The notes below the pieces were generated by a model that saw only the letters and a program-made list of their open reading frames with translations, was not told where the DNA came from and made no database searches. Made by a program: the position numbers and the translations under genes. Below are positions 32,577 to 46,900 of a stretch of DNA of 64,000 bases, piece by piece. Source of the stretch: Arctopsyche grandis (taxonomy: Eukaryota > Arthropoda > Insecta > Trichoptera > Hydropsychidae); NCBI RefSeq assembly GCF_051622035.1, contig NC_135356.1, positions 2,852,001-2,916,000 of the forward strand, given 5' to 3'. The number at the start of each line of letters is the position of its first letter. Position 1 is the stretch's first letter.

Positions 32577-32792
32577 TCTTGGTGTTTGGCTTACCATACT
32601 TATCCTAAAGATAAACCCTCTAGAGGCATTCAGAAAAAATCAGGAGTAACTTGGGGTTGCACCGGAAAAGATATCTATCCATATTCCTGTAGTGTGCTTC
32701 GCACGCTCGCTGCAATGCAAACGCACGAAGACATCGCGTTCAAAATTATCCCTTCGGCTGTGGAAAACTGTCGTCAACGCCTTCATCTGTAG
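32577..32792 (+). CDS. Candidate terminal exon, Cys-containing protein of unknown family
   Basis: After TTTTCGTGTGCAG a frame of 71 codons runs to TAG at 32790-32792. It reads SWCLAYHTYPKDKPSRGIQ..., SGVTWGCTGKDIYPYSCSVL, then IPSAVENCRQRLHL. Four Cys and a coding-like residue mix make chance less likely. No upstream exon was identified and I do not recognise the family. It could be a processed-pseudogene remnant. Confidence 0.3.
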   Translation, partial: SWCLAYHTYPKDKPSRGIQKKSGVTWGCTGKDIYPYSCSVLRTLAAMQTHEDIAFKIIPSAVENCRQRLHL

Positions 32793-33225
32793 ATAATTGA
32801 ATCGTTACTTATTTTTATTTAGAAAGCTAAGCTTTTACACTATCGTATAGGTGTATTGAATTGTTAAGTTCAATGTCAAAATTCGGGGAGAATATTTTTT
32901 TAAAAAGTGACGTACTTTGGTTTTGAAAGTTGTTGGCTGTGCGGTGATGACATTTTCAATGATAGGATGAGTCTTTCCGTTGTTGAACAGTCGCCAGTGC
33001 TTCCCAAATTGTTCTGAAGAGTTTTTCTGCCTCTCATCGCTCGCCTTTGCCTCCCTCGTGTGTCGGTTTTGTCGGTTTTTAGCGCCTGAAGACGCAAAAA
33101 GTTCGTGCGCACAAAACGCATTTCCAGAAATTCGCACATTACAAAAAAAAATTTTTTTTTTTCACTAAAATTAATTTAGTCAACAAAAAATATCACGCAG
33201 CAAATTTTTTTTTCAATAAACGAAT

Positions 33226-33642
33226 TCAAAACAAACGAATTGCGCAAATTTCAATAAACAAAAAAATGTTAATGATAATGACGCTATATATGAATGTATG
33301 ATCAAATTGGCATGTAGTTTTTGAATGTTGATAGAAATTTTGAGAAGTAAATAAATGAAGTTCTTCTTCTGCAACTGAATCTTCTTCGGCATTTATGGTT
33401 TGAAATGATTTAGGCGATGAGTAAAGGTTTCTTCTTGGTTTGGAATTATTCGAAAAACAGGTGCAAAACATGAGTGAATGAGCATGATTTTTAAACATTT
33501 TCGTCTTAATCACCTGAAATGAAATACAAAAAAAAATAATAAAGCCATGAGTGAGTTATAATAGCAAATAATAATAGAGATTGTTTTTCGCAATTAAATG
33601 TACGTGTGATGGAGATGTTGTGAAACGAAATTTTGTGAGCAT
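33226..33642 (-). CDS. Candidate small two-exon gene downstream of Shaker
   Basis: On the - strand ATG (33642-33640, context AACAATG) opens MLTKFRFTTSPSH, ending at 33604 before GTACAT. An 89-nt intron ends at CATTTCAG, and the frame resumes at 33513 with VIKTKMFKNHAH...FCTCFSNNSKPRRN..., then an acidic stretch INAEEDSVAEEEL and a hydrophobic end to TGA at 33226. Total 108 residues, possibly tail-anchored. It lies 235 bp beyond the Shaker stop and so may instead sit in the Shaker 3' UTR by chance. Family unknown. Confidence 0.25.
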
Positions 33643-33661
33643 TGTTCGCGACGGTTAACAT

Positions 33662-33697
33662 TTGGCGATTTCACACCAACAAGTGTGAACTCGCCAA
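33662..33697. repeat. Hairpin in the presumed Shaker 3' UTR
   Basis: Arms TTGGCGATTTCACAC (33662-33676) and GTGTGAACTCGCCAA (33683-33697) pair at 14 of 15 positions around a 6-base loop, 180 bp beyond the Shaker stop. Confidence 0.6.
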
Positions 33698-33876
33698 TTT
33701 CAAACGTCACAATGGTTAAAATTTGCCAATTTTTCAAATATTACAGCATCGTATCGTATGCACAGTATGTACATATATACAGTATTTTGATCGCGCTGTT
33801 CCTCATTCAGTCGACTGTGATGTGTGTTTTTGACAAAATTAAACGAATAAGTCTGGAATCGAGGCTTACATAGTAG

Positions 33877-34085
33877 TCAGACGTCAGTCTCAATGCTGAC
33901 GGGGTTGGCAGTAGGGTTGAAGTTGGCATTGAAGTTGACGTTGAAGTGGGTGTTCAGGTTGTTTTGGCGCACACTGTTGATCAACTTACGGCACGGGTCG
34001 TTGGTGGAAGTCAACATAAAGCCGTCCTCAATCTCCATGATGTCGGAAGCGGAGTCACTCAACGACGACTTCTTGATGTATTGAC
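33877..34085 (-). CDS. Sh: Shaker terminal exon with ETDV PDZ ligand (residues 323-390)
   Basis: Acceptor ATTTCCAG on the - strand, stop TGA at 33877-33879. It starts [20 protein letters not shown], the acidic/serine block known from Shaker tails. It then has an Asn-rich stretch with NFN repeats in place of the fly Gln-rich region and ends VSIETDV. Much shorter than the fly tail. Confidence 0.95.
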
Positions 34086-37000
34086 CTGGAAATTATATAC
34101 ATAGTCATCGTCACAACTAACTCTTTGCTCGTCCGAGCGATTACAACGTTCACCTGTAAAGATGCACGTAATTGTACGGGCAGTGTTCAAATAGTTCCCG
34201 AAAAATCTAAATAAAATCAATGGAGCACTCTATCTTTCAAAACTACTAATATTTATTCAACTTTATTCTCAGTACTTAAATATGAAAGCTTGTTTATATT
34301 TACATATTAGAATTAGGGTTGGCAGGCATCCCGATTAATCGGGATTGTCACCAGTTTTAAGTCCAGTGTCCCGGTGTCCTGAACAAACCTCTCGGGACGC
34401 CCAAATGTCCCGGTTTACTATTTTTTAAATTTCTACAGAAGTTTTTTGACTCTGAATTAACATAAACTATAAACAAAAAGTCGATGTCTGTACCAGAAAG
34501 TTCGGTAAACACTGCGGAAATATTCAACAATGAACTATTTGTCTCTGTCTTACTTACTTTCTGGAGAACTACATGTAGAAGGGAGACAAAAATGTGTACC
34601 AGACATCAATCAATCTTGAATCGATAATTTTCTCACACTCAGAATGATTCATCACACGCAGACGCGGAATAGACACCGTCCGAATTAGAAACACAAAAAG
34701 ATTTCTGTGATTTTGCTAATATGGAATATAAAAAGCTGAAGAAAAAGCACCAAAAACTTTATTAGATTTTTTCACTAATCCTCTTAGTGAAGTAATCATT
34801 GGTTTCTTCCATTGTAATTGTAGCACATTTCATTTACATATATTAAAAATAGAAGGAAAAAAAATCAATAATATATATCCTATCACTTCGATTGAAAATA
34901 TATCTATAATATATCCCGGTTTGACTTGCATGAAATCTGACAACCCTACTTAGAATGCTCTCTGCTGACCTTACGGATGTGTCTAACTTTCCACATGTAT
35001 AATTTCTTTACGAATTGAAATTGACTGTATCATTTTCGATGTTCTCTCAACATTCATTGATCAGTCCATCATTCTGAGTGGTATTCTTTGGTGTTTATAA
35101 ATATCTATGATACATAGCTCAACAAATAAACCGCTCTTCGGGAATTTTTTGAACACGCTACCGTATACAAAGCAGTGATATCTGATAATGTTGTGAAAAA
35201 TAATAAACTGTTTTAAAAAAAGTTTGTATGTATGTATGTATGTATGTATGTATGTAGCCCATTGACTTATAGCACTGTGTAGCGATTATTAAATTTTATA
35301 ATATCTGTATTGAATAGAGCAACAATTGAAGTCGTTATTAGATTCCTGCTGAAAAGATGAGCTAACTTTATACAATGAAAATTTATACATTTAAAAAGTG
35401 CCGATAAAATTATTTGGTTTTAACAATGATTGTTCATTAAAAAGGTCCATTAAAATAAATAGGTTACATGAAAATTGATTACAGAAATCGTATTACAGAA
35501 TCTGAAACGACAAAATTACAATTTCATAAGTCCTGAAGACGAAACCACAATGCAAACGTGTCATTGACGTTCAATCATTAAATAAGGTCAAGGTGGGAAT
35601 CGAACCCAGCTTTCAATTTCGATGTATTCAGTTTACAAAAAATAATATAAAAATGACATTTATGATGTATACAAAGATGAACCATATATAAATATTAATT
35701 CACTGTAACATTCTTAATACTATGTAAATATTTTCAAAATGGAAATTCATGCCTAAAAGTATACATATCAACTACATATGTATGTATGTATAAAATCAAC
35801 CCTTTTGGTTCTAATTTTTTTTTTCATTCCATTATTATACTTATATATTAGAATAGTGCTACTTTATATCCAATAAATACTATAAAAATAGTAATAAATC
35901 ATAAGCAATAAAAATTTTGAATAAAATTCTATTTATAGATCAAAAGGACAACATTTATAATAATTCATGCAATTTAAATTTTGTTCTACTTTCTAATAAT
36001 AAGTACAATATTTATAAATACACAAGTAAAATATATTATAAGTAAATAAATTATCATCATATCTTATTTTAAATTTGTTCAAAAACATTTCTGATTGTAT
36101 TATATGAAAAAATATGAAATTCTCGATCCCTAAAATATACTATTATAATTCATTACATTGTAAAAACACTCCCAAATATAAACACCCTATTATTCATTAT
36201 GTAATCAAACTTAATAAATACATAAAAATTAATGCTTAAAGTTCAAAAGTTTCCCCAGTCAATATGTATTTTATACATATGTATTTAAATCCTATCTTGA
36301 CAGTCATATTTCAATTTAAAAATAAGATAAATGATCAACAAATAAAAAGTAAACACATTATGTCATTATTTCTCATCGCTCAATACCTGAACTAATCAGA
36401 ACTTCTGATTGCAATGAAATAAACAAAAAACAAACATAACATTTTAAAAACAAATTAACATTTCATCGTATAAATATTACAAAATATGTATATGCAATTT
36501 AAAAATCTTAAATAATCAACATTTTATAAAAAATTTGATTTGTATGTATTTGTATGTATGTAGAAATACACTCTAACATTGAAATTTAACACTGAATGTA
36601 TAGTCAAAATGTAAATGCGAATAGTATAATCGGATTAACGGACTTATGTAGAGTGAACACAAAACCTCTCCGCATGCTAGTTATTTCTTAATTAAAATTA
36701 ATTTATTATGTATCATGAAAATTTATTTATGAAACGAATTTTCTACTTAAATATTTGTATAAATCTCGTCTGTGGAATTTCGACAATTTAGCAAACATTT
36801 TATTGGCATCAGAAAAAGTAAATGTACATAAATAGATGACAACTTAAATTATACATGTGTACATCCCGGTCCATAAGTGATTCAAATGTGACTTATACAT
36901 TAATATGTCGTAACATAACAATTTATGTAATACTTAATCTAACAAGAAAACCTCAGGAAGAAAATATGATTAGTATTCAAAATAACGAACATTTTACTAA

Positions 37001-40000
37001 TCATCTTATCAATGGCATACGTATGTACATATTATACATGTATTTGACATGGAATCAATCGAAATTCAAAATAGAAATTGACATCGTACAATAAACCGTT
37101 GATTTTTTTTTAAAATACAATATAAATAATCAAACTAGCATGTAAAAGGACTTTGAGCTACTTTGCTTTGAGGTCCTCACAAGAGCTTATTTCAAATAGT
37201 TAATTTGGCTGGTCAACCTTTGGACTATTTTATCATTATGGATTTGTCTGTTATATAAAATTTAATGCTTTGAGAAAATGGTACGAGGAAAAAATTTAGG
37301 ATAGCGCATATATACACAGAGTTTAAGTATTTAGTAAATTCTTTTTTTCACAACTTGTAAATACAGCAATAAAATTTACAACCCAGTCTCAAGCTGAATT
37401 AATTTTGTACGCGTTTCAAGAACAAACGCTCTATTCTCTTCTCTAACGTTGGTCTTCAGCTGCTGAAAGGTAGATAATCTGTTCTATGATTGGCCTTATC
37501 TTACTAGAATCATCTAATCTTATTTTGTAAAAAAACTATCGACGGAATGCTCGCTGAGTTAAAAAAACTTCAAGATGTTTTTATTTTTAAACTGTGTTGT
37601 GAATTTTTCCAATACAAATTTAAAATTTTTTCTCTATAAGTTCTAAAATAAGTTATCAACTACTATAGTTATGTATGTAAGTATGTGGGTCTACCTCACG
37701 GCACCGAAAGTCAAAAGATCGAAAAAGCAAATATTGGAAGGCAAAGATCGAAAATCGAAAATTCTAACAAGAAACGGTCGATTTGTGTCATAACCACAAG
37801 ATCTCGACAGCAGTACATTAACTTCTTCACACTATATCTTATTAAATTTGCATTATAGGCTCTCATTATCTATCATAGGTATGTATGTATATCTGTAGTG
37901 CTGCTTGTCAGACCTAGATATTTGTGACTCCAGGTCGATCATTTCCTGTCAGAGTTTGCTAATTTTCTCTGATTTCATTGTTGAAACGGTTCCCGGTAAA
38001 ATTGGCTAAATGTCCTTCCTACCTACTAAGTCACCCCTATTTGAGATTGATTAATGTACAATAAAATGTATGTATAATTCATAGGTGTGTCTTTAATTGC
38101 GAGTTTTTCAGTGTCTCGTAATTCAGCAACTTGTATAATATACAAAATGCTGCAATGTTTGTAATTGGCCAGCAAGGCGCATTGGGGTTACCTGTAAGGC
38201 CTTCCTGGTATATATGTAAAAAAAATATTTTTACTTCACTGATAGGTTATGTAAACTATGTACATAACCTTTTACATGCCATAAGTTCATTGCCAAATTT
38301 GACCCTGTTGAATTGCAAAGCACTACTTTCGCTGGGCTTACTGTGTATGTGCGTAGTCCTGCATCAAAATGTACAAAATTATGACATTTTAGACCCAATT
38401 TCTGCGGGAACTTATCAAGCAGATCTATGTACATATGTAGAGCTTGTGTGTGGGTATAGGGTGCAGGGTGTCCAGCCGCAGTGCGGGGGATGTAGGTCAG
38501 GCGTTTCATTCATGCAGCTGTAGCCATCATATGTATGCATGGTAAATGAACATTTTCGATTTTTTGACTATCGGTGCGGTGACCCATCTGTAATATTATG
38601 TATTATGTATGTATATATGCGCCGTCCTAAGAAAATTTAGTGTTTCACGTAGGGGATCGAAAGTAATGACAAATGAATGAAGTGTGTCTAACGGTCGACT
38701 AGCCAAAGCACCAGACCACTGGCTGGCTATCCCGACGATGAAGACTTCGATCGATGAAAATAATAATGAAAAGAGGCATTACCATAAAACGACAGTCTAC
38801 GTCTAACGACATCCAATTTCTATGCACGAACGGCGACCAGGGCGCATCCAAACAACACCGAGAGACGGCGAGTAAAATGGAGTAAAATGGAGCAAGCACA
38901 CCGACGACAGACAGAAAGAGAGATAGCAGTCCACATATAGCAGTCCACAGCAGCGGCAGTATAAGGCTCTTGAATGAAGTTTGTTGTGTACGTACGTTTG
39001 GGCAACTCACCTAGTGTGCCCGGCAGGTAGGGGCAGCTGGTGACGTGGTTGAAGTTCTGGGACTGCATCTCCTCCTGATCGGTCTCGCGGTGGTAGAAGT
39101 AGTTGAAGTTGCTGACGATGACGGGTACCGGAAGTGCGATGGTCAGCACACCGGCAATGGCGCACAACGACCCCACGATCTTGCCCCAGACTCCCACCGG
39201 CCTGGAATCATCGTTTGCAAAACAAACAAGAAAACACCAATCAATCGCAAATTCCACGACTCGAACAGTCGTCTCGGTCTCCACTACTTACTGCTACTAC
39301 GAAACTATGTAAATATATTTGATTATCCAGTATTTAATAAGCGTTTAATTCCAAAAAAAACGACACTCGATGTGCCCATATTTGTTCGAACAATTGTCTA
39401 TTGTAGGGTCTCTAGCTACCTACGGCTTCTGTTCGTAACCGCAGACCGAACACAGGGTTTCACAACTTTGAGAGAGAAAAAAACTACAAAACTTCTGTAC
39501 GTATTGTTGTAGGAAACCGGCGGCTCCGGAGCCGCATGCAGCTCTTTGCATGATAAAGTACGGTTCTCAACATCGCAGTAATATTGAAAATTTAAAACGA
39601 TCTTTAAATGTTTCAGCATTAAAAACACAAGGCTTTCATACGAAAATTTAATAAATATTTAATTCAACATCTAAAACAAGCTTGGGGCGCTTCTAATATT
39701 ATTAAATTTTATGAATTTTTACTATTTGGCTTTTTGTTTCAAAAAGTTCCAATCACTGTATTATATAATACATATGAAATAATGAAAATTTTGAGAGCAT
39801 AGCTTTATCTACTGGCAGGAATATTTGACAAATCTCTACCGCAGATAAATTTGTAGAGGTTTTTATATCGATGAGTTTGTCGAAAATTTTCTAAATTTAT
39901 GGGCTCGTTTATATTACATATACTTTACATTTAATATTGTATTTTTAATTGTAAATGATCAAACATAGTATTAATGAATATTTACTGTAATATTGAACCT

Positions 40001-43000
40001 GGGCAAAATCAATCAATATATTTCTAAATTGACAAAGAAAGGAATGCGCTTAAGATCGTTTTGAATTTTCAATAATATTAAAAGTTAAATATGTTCATAT
40101 ATTATCTTATCGCGACATTTCGTATTATTGAATGTCTAATTACGAAATAACTCCGAGTTTAAATTGGCTAGAAACTTATACATATTTTAAAGCAATAAAA
40201 AATCACAAAAAACATATGACTATTAATTTTAATCTGGTAAAACGACACTAGATTTAGAGTCTCAAAATCTGCAAAAACGCCCTTATCTCATAAACAATAA
40301 AAATACAAACAAAAATCATTATCATATTCGAATGTAGTGGGCTAAACTTAGTAGAGATTTATTAGTCTCCATCGTAATCGAGCATTTTCCATCGAGTGCG
40401 TAGTTTGGACTTGTCACCTTTTGGAATTAGACGCTTCTTCTCCTTTTTCATGAATCGAAACAGTCAATGGCTCTTTCACATGCTTCGGTCACTGGTAAAA
40501 GAAAAAAATGGCTGGATCTAAATCGGTGATTCTCAACGAGAGGTGTTTAGTGTGGCTTAAAACGGTGCTTTGTCAAGGTGTAAGCTCGTTTATTTAAATC
40601 GCCAAGTTGCGAAATACATAGATGTTCCGGATGATTTATTTCTTCGTGATGGAATTTTTATTTTTGGCTCTCTTACATGCAAATAAAGTATTCAATTTCT
40701 TCTTTTAAGTTTCTGAATATTTATTCATTTTAAATTAACCAAAACATTGTTTGTTTGTTTGCGACTCGTTTAGAGTGTGATGTTTTATTATTATTATATT
40801 TATTTTATTGTTTATATTATCTATATATATATGTACTTATGGACGATAGAAATTGCACTAATTTTACAATTTATTATTATTATTTATTTTTAAAATTAGT
40901 TTTTGAATGCTTGGGGGATGCATTAGATATTATTTTATATATTTGTACAATGCAAATTTTGTAATTTGAACAATAATTTTAACGTCAAACCGATCTAGCA
41001 TTTAAAATTTATATGCTATCTCATTCACCCCCCACTCGACTTGCGATGGCCAATTAGATTTCGTTTCAGTTTCGAATTGCATTTTGGTCAAGAAAAACAA
41101 CATTGTACGTGCGTATGTATAGCGGGCGGTAGTAATTGACTTTGATTTTTTGTTAGTTTTGAGTTCGTGTTTCGTATTTTAATGTAAGATTTAATAAAAA
41201 TTTTAATAAAAAATATATAAGTTGTTGATATTATTAACTTATTTAAGGAATACGTATATATTTTATATTTATGGAAATTTATATTTTTTAAGACGATAAA
41301 AGTAATTTTCAACGTCATGTTATGAACAGCAAAGCTAACAGTAATATTATTAAAGACGTTGCATTGAATTATATTGTAATAATATTATAAAGTGAAATAA
41401 GAAATAATTAAAATAATATATAGAAATTATTTTACGTCCTTTCAATGTTAACACGATTACGGGAGCACGCTCGGATCAACTATAATTGAAAAGTTTTGAA
41501 AGTTTTAATATATGTACATATGTACATATGTACGTACACGTATTGCTTAAATTTACACTGAAATTAATTGAATTATAAAAAGAAATCAAACTGATTTGAT
41601 TGTTTATTTGAGACTGTTGTTATTAAAGCGACGAAATGATTTTGTTTTTAAATCAATAAAACAAATGTAAATAAATTTGATAAAACAAATGTAAATAAGT
41701 ACAGTTATTTCACAGACACCTACGCTATTTTGAAAACGTGAGTATTGAGAAGCTTTTGAGTGTGTGAGTATTGAGAATCACCGATCTAAACAAACTATGA
41801 ATTTCTGCATTCTATCATCTAAACTGCACTATAATTAAATAAGTATAATATTTTCGAGCTATCGTAACTAAATATAATGTATTTTTAACACAAAAGTGTT
41901 GCATTTCCCCTGCTTAAGGCTTCAACGGCTAATTGAAGTGTTTTTTTTCTTCCGGTATAGATATATGTATGTATGTATTAAAAAAATGTAACTAACCTAA
42001 CCATTACGCATTCAATTGATTTAAATAAATTAGATACTCAATATAGATACTGGACTATTTGGACTAATTTTGAGAAGGCCATATCATACTGTTACATATT
42101 CACTGCTGTAATCCCCAAAGTGATCCAAACGCAAGCCAAAGATTACAAGAGTTAACAGTTAATTGAGTCAATTGTTGAAATTCGAATTAGGGATATATGC
42201 GGCTTATCGCACTTGACAACATGCAAGCGTAGGTTGTACAATAAATAAACCAACGTTTCCCAAATTGTTTACTCAATTTTTTTCCATCTCACATAGGAGC
42301 ATTTCCTGCAATGAAAAATCACAAGCATTCTATTGACATACCAAGTATAAGTTTGCTTTCATGTACATATTATATAGTATATTGTCCATTAAGCGAAATT
42401 AATTCCGCATCTGAATTGATTTGGATTAAATATGATGAATTTCTGAATAGCAAATGTTTGAGCGTCGTGATATTGAAAAATGTATGAAATTCAGTCAAAC
42501 AACGGTTAAGAGGGCTGGACACCAGCGCCTTGTCCATACAAACGTATTACACTTCTCCTTTCCTCAATTATGGCACTAGAAAAATTAGTTTTTAATATGC
42601 TATGGATATCCAACATTGGCATGCATTTCTGATTTTATTTTTTTGATTAGTTATTTTTTATAGGAGCTAGGAGCCGCCAAATATCTATAAAATCGCCTCT
42701 TTTTTACACCCAGGAAAAGAGTCCAGCGTGCTTATTTAACGGTCGATTTTAAAAAAAATTCGCGCACAGTCGCATAGAAAATATCTTTCTCATATCGATG
42801 ATGATTTTTTTTTTAATTGGTCCAGTTTCAGAGGAGAATATTGGAGAATATGAAACCTCGATTTTGTCGATTTAAAATACGTATTATCTGGTCGAAGTGC
42901 AACTCATTCACTCAATATATATATTGATATATAATGTCGCATTCACTCAATATATATGTAAATTCACTCAATATATATATCGAAGAAAGGAACGGCAACA

Positions 43001-43858
43001 AAATCAAGGTTTCGGGTATACAGCCCTCTTAACAGTTAAGAATATCTTAACAAGTCAAAATGTTTATTCAAGCAATGATTATAAGACTTATATTTTTATT
43101 AATCCATATCCAAGTGTATATGTAATGTGCGAGTTTAATGATTTTATTTTGCAACACTCATATATATTTTAATAATCTCATATTTATTAAAATTTATTTT
43201 TAAACAAATAGTTGAATTCAATCTTTAGTTGGAATTGGATTTTTTCAATCAAATGGTGTCATATTGTTAGTTTTCTTGTGATATCGAAAGAACTTGACTA
43301 TATTAATATTCATATATTTTTTGTCACAATCAAACCCGAGATACGATTCACGAGTGTCGATAAGAAGCACTTGTGAATTTGGGCGCTCGGTTTTATCCCT
43401 TTTTCAATGCACTTGAAACAGTTTGGAAAACGCTGTTGCGAAGATAAAAACACTCGTAGCTGACTATCAATATCTAAAGTGCTACAAAAATATTGGCACG
43501 TTACAAGTATCACTCAATCGGTCAAACACGACTGAGAAGAATTATCAATGTTATAATTTGTCTGTCAATGAATGTTGTATATTATATATTTTTTGGAAAG
43601 ATTAACACATTCACTCCCGCTTTTTCATATAATTAACGACTAAGAATAGATGAAATGGAAGTGCATACGTCATATCTCCGTAGCCAACGGTAGTCATGGT
43701 GACCACAGCCCACCAAAATGCATCGGGGATGGATTTGAAGAAAGAATTTTCACTGCCAGCTTCAGCGAAGTACACTGCTGAAGAGAATAATACCACACCT
43801 GGAACAAGAGGGAAGATGTTTGTTAATCAGCAGGTTAATTTTAAATCAAGTCAATATC

Positions 43859-43929
<71 letters not shown>

Positions 43930-46900
43930 GTATATAAATGTTAAAATAATAAAATTAAATACAACAAGATACAAAGGTGTTTGAACTAGAAATATCAATA
44001 AAGCAAGATATACATATGTATGTATGTATGCAGTTTGTTTACTCATGACGACTAAAATAATATGTAACATCGTATAAATTTGAAACGTTTTATTTTTACT
44101 AGCCTCTTCTTAGCTCAAAATTTGGGTTCTTATCCGATCGTTTTCAAATTTTGCCATTTTGCTCGGTTTGGTCATGAATATATGTGGAAATCAAATCTAC
44201 CATTACGATGGTGAAAAATACTCGTAATAGACACGTTAGAAAATACTCCATTATCGTTCTCGGTGACGTCTATTAATATTTATCCACACTCTTCCGATCG
44301 TTTTTTCCCTTTTCGCCACCCTCTCGCTATGTCAGATTTTAATTGCTTAAACGCCTATAATTTTTTTTTCACTCTGTATTTTATAAAATTGGCATTATAG
44401 GCTCTCTTTATCTCTATTGTATATTTTTACTTCACTCGTAGGTTATATAATGATTATTAAAACGAATGATAAATAGCGTGGTGTTAAATCGAATAGCATG
44501 GTGTTTCGGCCAAAAGTCGAATGACGTTTATATCTGTCATTTCGCGTAACAGATCCTAATCAGGTTACTTCATACATGTTTACATATAATTAGGTATACT
44601 AAATAACATATTATCAAATACGATGGTCTTTTTGGACAGATCGGGTTTTTTTTATGGATACAAGTTCTACCTATATTATGTATATGCATATATAGATCAA
44701 TGGTTGGCGTGAATCGCTTTCAACTGTGTGGTCATGGGTTCAATCTCTGACCCGGTGCTGTAGACCAAACTTTGTATATGTGACTCCAGGTCAATCGTTT
44801 CCTATCAGAGTTTGCCAATTTATTTGATTTTATTAAAACAGCTCCAATAAATTGGCAACCTTGTTCTATTTATAGCGAAATTTGTGTTGCATCTCGAATT
44901 TTCTGATTTATAAAATGCTGCAATAATAAAAGAAAATCTAATTTATCCATAGATGTCTCTATGATGCTTTGTTAAATTATTCTTAAAATTGTACGTCGAT
45001 GTTTGTAATTGGCCAAAAAGGCACATTGGGATTTACCTGTTCCTGGTATATATGCATATACATATGTAGGTATATAAAAAAATAAAATATATATGTAAAA
45101 TAAGTATGCATATGATCTTTGTCATGAATTCTATCGGTATTTGTATATTTGTTGTTTTTGTTAAATATGTTCTATTATTAGTCGTACTTCAGATCTATGT
45201 ACATATGTATTGCATTTTAAAATTCCCGTAGAGACATAAAATTTGAAAATGGTTTCTAATTTATAATCTAATATATAATTTCGAAAGAGACTTTGTATGT
45301 ACATATGTATGTATGTAAGTTTCGGTTTGTAGAATCCGTGACGTTAAATTTAATAAAAATACAAATTAATATTCAAATAAATTTAAATAAAATAAAACTA
45401 TTTAAATAAATTTAATACCATGTTTACTATTAGATTAGTCATGTAAGCGGTTTATATTACAAACACCGAGCGAAGCCAGTGAAAACCACTAGTATTATAT
45501 AATGTGCAAAATGCATTTATTGATTTAAATATTTCTAAAAAAATATGGCGCTTCTCTAATAATTCGGTAATTTCGTGAAATTTCCCAATTTGGCAAGAAG
45601 GTTTCAGACCACTGTTTTAAAACTATACCAAATACATTTTTATGTAAAACTTGCAAAACTTTAAAAACCGCTACAAGCTAAAAGCCGTTAAAAAAGCTTT
45701 CGTTATTCCCCAAATAAAATGTAATTTCGGATTTACGAGGTTTACAAGTTTGGCAGGTGCTAATGAACTCATCATTCCACTAAATCGAGATTTATTGCAT
45801 TTGAAAAAAATGTGTTGGAAATGTTTTAATTTTGAAATTGTGATTTGCCAGTCGACAGTGTCGGTTCAATGTTTTGCATATTTATTTATTTAAAGTTTGG
45901 ACCATTTTAGCATTACAGGAATTCCTAATGCGCCACAATGGTCAAAAATATAACAGAAAAGAAAAGAAACAAAATAATAATTAAAGAAATTAGACATAAC
46001 AAAAACAAAACATATACATACACAAACAAGTAATAATAATAATTACAAATTATAAAAAAAATTATACAAATACAAAACATCCCTGTGAGGCCTAAGTGGA
46101 AGAGAGTAAATCAAAATTCCACTCATAAATCACAACCAATCATGAAAACAATGATGAGCGCAGACTACCAGATAAATGGGTTACAGTAATATCCGACAAT
46201 TTACGCTCACTTAGGTGGAAAATATCACATTCAGTCTCGGCAGCAACGATTTCATTAAGAAGTCGAATAGCTCTTGGAATAGGAGCCATTCGAAAAAGAA
46301 CTGTGATCTAAAATCTAGTGTTAAAATGCTTGTCGTTTTAATGATCTTAAATTTTGTTATTTTAGCTAGGTGCAGGAGCCAATCTGCGAATATTCAGATT
46401 AATCGAATATTCGCAGATTACCCGTCGCATCGGGCCAATTACAGAATACCCGTCGCGTCGGGCCAATTTACATCAGTGGGCTGAAGCGTGGTTGACTTCT
46501 CGTTAGTGTGGCGTATGCAAGGTGCCGCATGCGGCTCTCCGGTCGATAATTACTTTTGCAGATAATTGGATTTGCGCTTGGTCTCGAAAGATACATAGCT
46601 TGGACCTAGATTGGTTAACATTGGCATTGGCACACATATATTACGTGTGCATTTGGAGTGATGTGTCCGTCTATTTCGGTATGTGGGACTCTGGTCAGCC
46701 GTCGAATCCAATTCAATTGCCGAAACCACCTTGGAACAGATTTACTCTCCGGTTGGATTTTCAGCTTCTGGAACTCTTGACGTGTATCCGCAGAAGTGCG
46801 TTAACATTCCGATACAGGATCGTTTAAAATACTCTGCGAATAGATCGATGATGAGTTGTAGCCGCGCGGTTCAAATCGAACGTATTTATGCACATATAAT

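Noticed and set aside
35570..35615. A tRNA-gene-like box B (GGTTCGATTCCCACC on the - strand)
   Set aside because: No box A or cloverleaf was found at the expected spacing; probably a SINE remnant.
38131..38523. A 130-codon open frame, and its near-copy on the - strand at 52249-52554
   Set aside because: It lies wholly inside the SINE-containing repeat W; its high similarity reflects the repeat, not a conserved gene.
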